Assembly (NCBI RefSeq): GCF_040412425.1
Contig: NC_089766.1
Location: 48,903,297 to 48,967,296, forward strand
Length of the DNA stretch: 64,000 bases
Origin: Macrobrachium rosenbergii
Taxonomy: Eukaryota > Arthropoda > Malacostraca > Decapoda > Palaemonidae
Reading direction: 5' to 3'
The notes beneath the pieces are model-generated. The model had not been told where the DNA came from, made no database searches, and was given only the letters and a program-made list of their open reading frames with translations. The first letter of the stretch is position 1. The number at the start of each line of letters is the position of its first letter. The translations under genes were made by a program, and so were the position numbers. Positions 59,851 to 64,000 of this stretch are shown here, one piece after another.

Positions 59851-60440
59851 TCAACAGAAGTGCGATGTACAGAACAGGTTCAGATCAAAATTGGAAGTAC
59901 CTGCGAATTTACCTGAAGCCAATCGCTGGGAACGACGAATCCATTAAATGCTTTCTCGCAAAACCATTCACGACAAGCCAAGACAAAAACACTACCGAAA
60001 ACGCTCGAGGCTGTAGTGAGCATCTAATTCATTCACACAGGTAAACATCGCCCGAGACAGAGATAGCTACGCCGGAAATTTTCGTAAAACCTCGTTCTCC
60101 TTCATTAATGAGTCGACGGCGTCGCCACCTATTCATAAACACATTAATATCTAATTTTTTTTATCGTCGTTCAAGTGTTATCTAATCTTGACTTTGATAG
60201 GCACATGAAAAAAGAGACAGCTTTCTGCCCAACGCAGGATGTTTCTAATCTTGTAAACAACCGTATGGCGTCCTATAGGATAAAAACGCGGTTAATATAT
60301 ATTTTTACCCTCTGAAGGAGATGCTCTCATTCATTTTGTACAATGTCCCTCTTACCAGGAATTGGTGTTCATTGTTTTTGGGCGTTGACAGTTGCTCACG
60401 AATGCAAAATGATTTTGCATTCGTATTATATTTCTTCGCC
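59851..60440. other. spacer, no gene seen
   Basis: Unique sequence; GCAAAATGATTTTGCATTCG near 60403 is a short palindrome. Confidence 0.4.
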
Positions 60441-60646
60441 AGTGATTTTTTTTTATTATTATCAATTTTATTCAGTAGACGAAACCTGTTCACATGGAAC
60501 AAGCACACCAAAGGGGCCATTGATTTAAAATTCAAGCTTCCACCACAGACCCCACACCGCGGTAGTAACTGATCATGACACAGAGCCAGTGATTTGTTCA
60601 TCGGCTGAGTGGCATACCAAGACACTAACCACTATACCAGAGACCA
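60441..60646 (-). mobile_element. SINE-D copy 2 with a LINE-A tail
   Basis: Minus strand. The A box TGGTATAGTGG (60629-60639) followed by TTAGTGTCTTGG is Asp/Glu/Gly-tRNA-like. The B-box segment seen in copy 1 is deleted. The body TGATCAGTTACTACC and GTGTGGGGTCTGTGGTGG runs directly into GGAAGCTTGAATTTTAAATC, GGCCCCTTTGGTGTGCTTG, TTCCATGTGAACAGG and CTACTGAATAAAA, which is the ~85 bp LINE-A 3' tail. This is the usual arrangement of a SINE mobilised by a partner LINE. Confidence 0.85.
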
Positions 60647-60660
60647 GTATAGTTTGGATA

Positions 60661-61368
60661 AAGTTTTTGTCATCAACTAGTAGTGTGAGAAATTTAAGAG
60701 TAAAAAGGAAAAGACTGGCCTTGAATTAATTACACGGCCCAAGAAAAAGATGACGTGAAATTAGACAGAGTTTTGCTGACGAAAGTGATGCGCTAAAGTG
60801 GCTGGTTTGGGGTCAATGTGGGTCTGCGACAAGGTGGTTGTCTCATAACCTGTCTCTTACGTACTATATGGAAGAAATCAGGGAAGGGTGAAATGTAGGT
60901 GTAAATATGTAAAATAGGAAAAGGAGCGTGCCATGGCGTTACTTGGTAATAATGGAGAGAACTGCAATGACCTCTGAAAGAGTCACCAAGTGTTGCTAAG
61001 CAGGAGAAGTTGAAGCGACCCTTATTAAAATTAAGGTCACTGGGAGGGTAAACGAATCCATAAGGGAGCTGGAGAATGAAAACAAAGCAAAATGGGAAAG
61101 AACAGGTGTCAGAGAGATTAATCACGGAATAGATGAAACAAGGAAGGTAGCATTATCTTCGCAGTAAGGTTTGAGATACACGGAATGTCGATGGAAATTA
61201 CAAAGGGTTCAGAGGGCGAGAACTGTCGATGCGTCAAAGGTGTAGTAAATAGGTTCACTACAGGTAGTAAGTGGATCAGTGGGTTCATCCCGTTGGGCAC
61301 GAAAGATGATAGCCTTGGTTCGTGAATCATCGAGCTAGTTCAAAACTTTTGGGAAAGAGAAAACACAA

Positions 61369-61372
<4 letters not shown>
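60661..61372. other. spacer, no gene seen
   Basis: Low in simple repeats and moderately GC-rich. Two minus-strand frames (60793-61125, 61118-61330) have no recognisable domain. Confidence 0.35.
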
Positions 61373-61440
<68 letters not shown>

Positions 61441-61573
61441 CTTCATCTATAGGAAGTCCAGGATAGATCAAAGCGCGACTGATGATATGAGAGGTTTCTG
61501 GACACGTGACTCAGCCTTGATTCAGGCGTTAAAGTATGAACGTGGTAGAGGAGAGGAGGAGGAGGAGGAGGAG

Positions 61574-61619
<46 letters not shown>
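61373..61619 (+). repeat. (GA)n and (GAG)n(GA)n microsatellites
   Basis: (GA)33 at 61373-61438. GAG repeats, about 8 units, pass into (GA)n at 61553-61619. Confidence 0.93.
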
Positions 61620-61622
<3 letters not shown>

Positions 61623-61744
61623 CCAAGTCATTAAAACAGTCCTATTATCCAGCACTAAAATCGAAAGTGCATATTCAAATATTACCTCACAAGTACCCAA
61701 TATACATCGAATGCACTCTGCACTGAAGAAATTATGTATAAAAT

Positions 61745-61924
61745 AAGTCCTCTTACCCTGACCAGGATTTGCACTTATGCCTTTTTAGGTTTGAAGTACT
61801 GTGACAATGACTAAAACCACTCAGCCACCGACAATAATTTGGACAATGACTCAAACCACTCGGCCACTGACTATAATTTAGACAATGACTCTAAGCACTC
61901 AGCCACTGACCATAATTTGGACAA
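61745..61924. repeat. SINE-S head sequence with a 39 bp tandem repeat
   Basis: On the minus strand GTGGCTGAGTGGTTTTAGTC contains the exact A-box form TGGCTGAGTGG. The head segment runs on to 61745. The unit ACAATGACTAAAACCACTCA, GCCACTGACCATAATTTGG occurs about three times (61802-61924) and once more after the R1 insertion (from 62216). The A-box-bearing head has thus been tandemly amplified. Confidence 0.8.
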
Positions 61925-62215
61925 CCACCGTAGTGGGGTAGCGTCGTCAGTGCACCTCCCGCGGTGCACTGCAGGCATTACTTAGGTTCTTTGCAGCGTC
62001 CCTTCTTTAGGCCCCTGGCTGCAACCCCTCTCTTTCCTTTTACTGTACCTCCGTTCGTATTCTCTACCCTCTCCTAACAATTGATTCCTAGTGCAACTGC
62101 GAGGTTTCCCCTCTTGTTACACCTTTCAAACCTTTTTACTGTCAATTTCCGTTTCAGCACTGAATGACCCCATAGGCCCCAGCGCTTGGCCTTTGGCCTA
62201 AATTCTATATCCCAT
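61925..62215 (-). mobile_element. R1 repeat, full length, inserted in the 39 bp array
   Basis: Complete minus-strand R1. CCATAATTTGGACAA flanks it at 61910-61924 and 62216-62230, 15 bp perfect. The host site is a tandem array, so part of this match could come from neighbouring units and not from target duplication. Confidence 0.88.
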
Positions 62216-62498
62216 CCATAATTTGGACAATGACTAAAACCACTCAGCCACTGACCATACTTTGAACTTTTATGCTTTCTGAGGTGGAAGCAGGATGGTT
62301 TTCGGCACTGACGCCCCTCATCAAAACCTAAAAGATATACAGTAGGTCTGGATCTTTGTCAGGGTAGGGGGACTTACCATATATAACCCCTTTTGGGGGG
62401 GATGTTATTCCGAAGGTAAAGTGAATTGGACATTAATAGGTTACTGTGTGGCCAAATAATTAGAAGTAGGAAAGCAGCATGTGTAAAATTGACAAATC

Positions 62499-62576
<78 letters not shown>

Positions 62577-62762
62577 TGTACGTGTTTATGTATGCTGTAA
62601 CTGAGTTACTAAATATGGTGCTAAAATTTTGTGAAGCACTTGCATCTCTGCAACAACATTAAAATGACTGAAATAGAGTCTCTACAAAATTTTAGCACCA
62701 TATTTAGTAAATCAGTTACAGCATATTTATAAACACGTAAACACGTACACTATATATATATA

Positions 62763-62844
<82 letters not shown>

Positions 62845-63290
62845 CATATATATATTATGATTTGTCAATTGTACACATGCATGCTTTCCTACTTCTAATC
62901 ATTTGGCTCCACAGTAACCTATTAATATCCAGTTCACTCTACCTTCGGAATGATACACCCCAAAAGGGGTTATATATGATAAGTCCTTTTACCCTGACAA
63001 AGATCCAGATCCACTGTATAGCTTTTAGGTTTTGAAGAGGGGCGTCAGTGCCGATAACCATCCTGCTTCCAGCTCAAAAGGCATAAGTTCAAAATATGGT
63101 CCGTGGCTGTGTGGTTTTAGTCATTGTCCAAATTATGGATGGAAAATAGAATTTAGACTAAAGACCAAGCGCTGGGGCCTATGGGGCCATTCAGTGCTGA
63201 AACGGAAATTGACAGTAAAAAGGTTTGAAAGGTGTAACAGGGGGAAAACCTTTTAGCAGTTGCACTAGGAATTGGTTGTTAGGAGAGTGG
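62068..63290. repeat. 1.2 kb nested palindrome of SINE-S and R1
   Basis: Outer arms (about 62068-62500 and 62850-63290) pair in order: the R1 5' half, the 39 bp unit, GGTGGAAGCAGGATGGTTTT, TATATAACCCCTTTTGGGG, GTGAATTGGACATTAATAGG and GACAAATCATAATATATA. Next come (TA)n tracts at 62502-62573 and 62773-62840. Inner arms follow at 62575-62640 and 62690-62757 (CTAAATATGGTGCTAAAATT). The centre is near 62.67 kb. SINE-S units are tail to tail here. Confidence 0.9.
63143..63290 (+). mobile_element. R1 5' half in the right palindrome arm
   Basis: AATAGAATTTAGACTAAAGAC to GTTGTTAGGAGAGTGG, then the match stops. It mirrors the 5' half of the R1 copy at 61925-62215. Confidence 0.85.
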
Positions 63291-63350
63291 TGAGAATACA
63301 TGATATATTAATCAGCGTAAGAGAGAGAGAGAGAGTTTTGCAAAACTGTG

Positions 63351-63596
63351 CTGCTCTAAAATGGAAAACTGCGGTATCTGCAAAATTTCCGAAACTGAGA
63401 TATGCCGCCTACTGGGCTCGTGAAACGCTAACACACAAGTTACTGCAGTTTCAGAATGATTCCTCAATGCTTTCCACGAGCATTTAGGGTGTCCCATCCG
63501 CAGTATCTGCAAAATCAGTAGTAAGGCAAGGGAGTATCTACCACTTTTCTCAGTTTTGAATTTTTCCAGAAACTGCAGTCTTCCATTTTAGGGCAG
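63351..63596. mobile_element. MITE-1 copy B
   Basis: 246 bp with ends CTGCTCTAAAATGGAAAACT and CTTCCATTTTAGGGCAG, an inverted pair. The internal sequence is collinear with copy A at 8176-8419 (CGAAACTGAGATATGCCRC, TGGGCTCGTGAAACGCTAAC, CTGCAAAATCAGTAGTAAGG). Frames inside it on both strands are incidental. Confidence 0.82.
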
Positions 63597-64000
63597 TGTA
63601 ATATTCCAGTAAAAAGGGAAAACTCGATCCCACAATACGGTCTCCTATAGACATCAAACGAGGAAAAACGGTTTATTGCCAATTGTTGCGAACAGTTGCG
63701 CAACTTTTGACAACGGATAAGACTTAAACTTTTCTCAGAACTTGATTTACTGAAGGAGATTCAGAAAACGATATTAGCGTCACGCGGTCTCGGGGCTTAA
63801 GGAAAATCCGTGCAAAATCAAAACAAGAAAGATTATATTATCTATTCTTCTTTTCACTGAAGAATGGCTAATCGTCGGAATAAAGAAAATAACTTTGGAG
63901 AAAGGGTTAATTGTTGGAATAAATAAAATAACTTCTCTAAAAGGAAGGCTATTGATGTGTCTAAATAGATAAGAGAACATTTCTTAGAAAAGCAACTTCC
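63597..64000. other. spacer, no gene seen
   Basis: AT-rich. A ~33 bp unit with GGAATAAAKAAAATAACTT recurs two to three times at 63865-63970. No gene is recognised. Confidence 0.4.

Overview
This window looks like an intergenic or intronic stretch of a eukaryotic, most likely arthropod, nuclear genome. It holds no intact protein-coding gene, no rRNA gene and no intact tRNA gene that I can support. Long pure dinucleotide and trinucleotide arrays (GA, CT, TA, GT, AAT, AAG) recur every one to two kilobases, alongside tandem minisatellites, SINEs, LINE 3' ends, MITEs and large snap-back palindromes. This density and style of simple repeats, together with the two commonest interspersed families, suggests a decapod crustacean (shrimp or prawn-like). 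That assignment is inference and not a database result. Almost all long reading frames are translations of simple repeats.

The interspersed families, with local names used throughout, are as follows. R1 is a ~290-310 bp repeat with about 18 copies or fragments. It starts near a TTTAGGCCAAAGGCC box, carries a hairpin around AGCGCTGGGACC, and ends in a GTGCAC box and a G-rich end. Several copies have 9-15 bp flanking direct repeats, so R1 appears to move by target-primed reverse transcription. LINE-A is a 5'-truncated non-LTR retrotransposon ending in a ~85 bp conserved tail and a (TAA)n run; three of its nine copies retain the ORF C-terminus with an LWNSLP-type motif. SINE-D has a tRNA-like head, and one copy shares the LINE-A tail. 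SINE-S has a Ser/Leu-tRNA-like head and mostly occurs as inverted pairs. FB1 is a ~320-375 bp element with a ~40 bp inner palindrome and AGTTTTCTGTA-type ends. There are also two further MITE families, a hAT-type MITE with an 8 bp target duplication, and a ~920 bp foldback with ~200 bp arms.

Layout. 0-8 kb: LINE-A, R1 copies and microsatellites. 8-11.4 kb: MITE-1, a 154 bp palindrome, a G-rich triplicated unit and a 43 bp minisatellite. 15.2-17.7 kb: a 2.46 kb satellite of about 60 monomers of 40-41 bp, each containing a perfect short palindrome. 18.7-19.7 kb: the long-armed foldback. 20-36 kb: LINE-A, R1, FB1 and microsatellites. 36.8-38.4 kb: a 26 bp minisatellite and a triplicated unit containing CT arrays. 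39-47 kb: SINEs, the hAT MITE, a GC-richer segment at 43.4-44.1 kb that is the best (still weak) promoter or first-exon candidate, and SINE-S inverted pairs. 47-60 kb: R1 copies and a 25 bp minisatellite at 53.5-54.1 kb. 61.9-63.3 kb: a 1.2 kb nested palindrome involving SINE-S and R1.

I found no operon, immune system or biosynthetic locus. What holds the window together is parasitic and replication-slippage biology: a LINE/SINE pair sharing a 3' tail, and repeated generation of inverted duplications.
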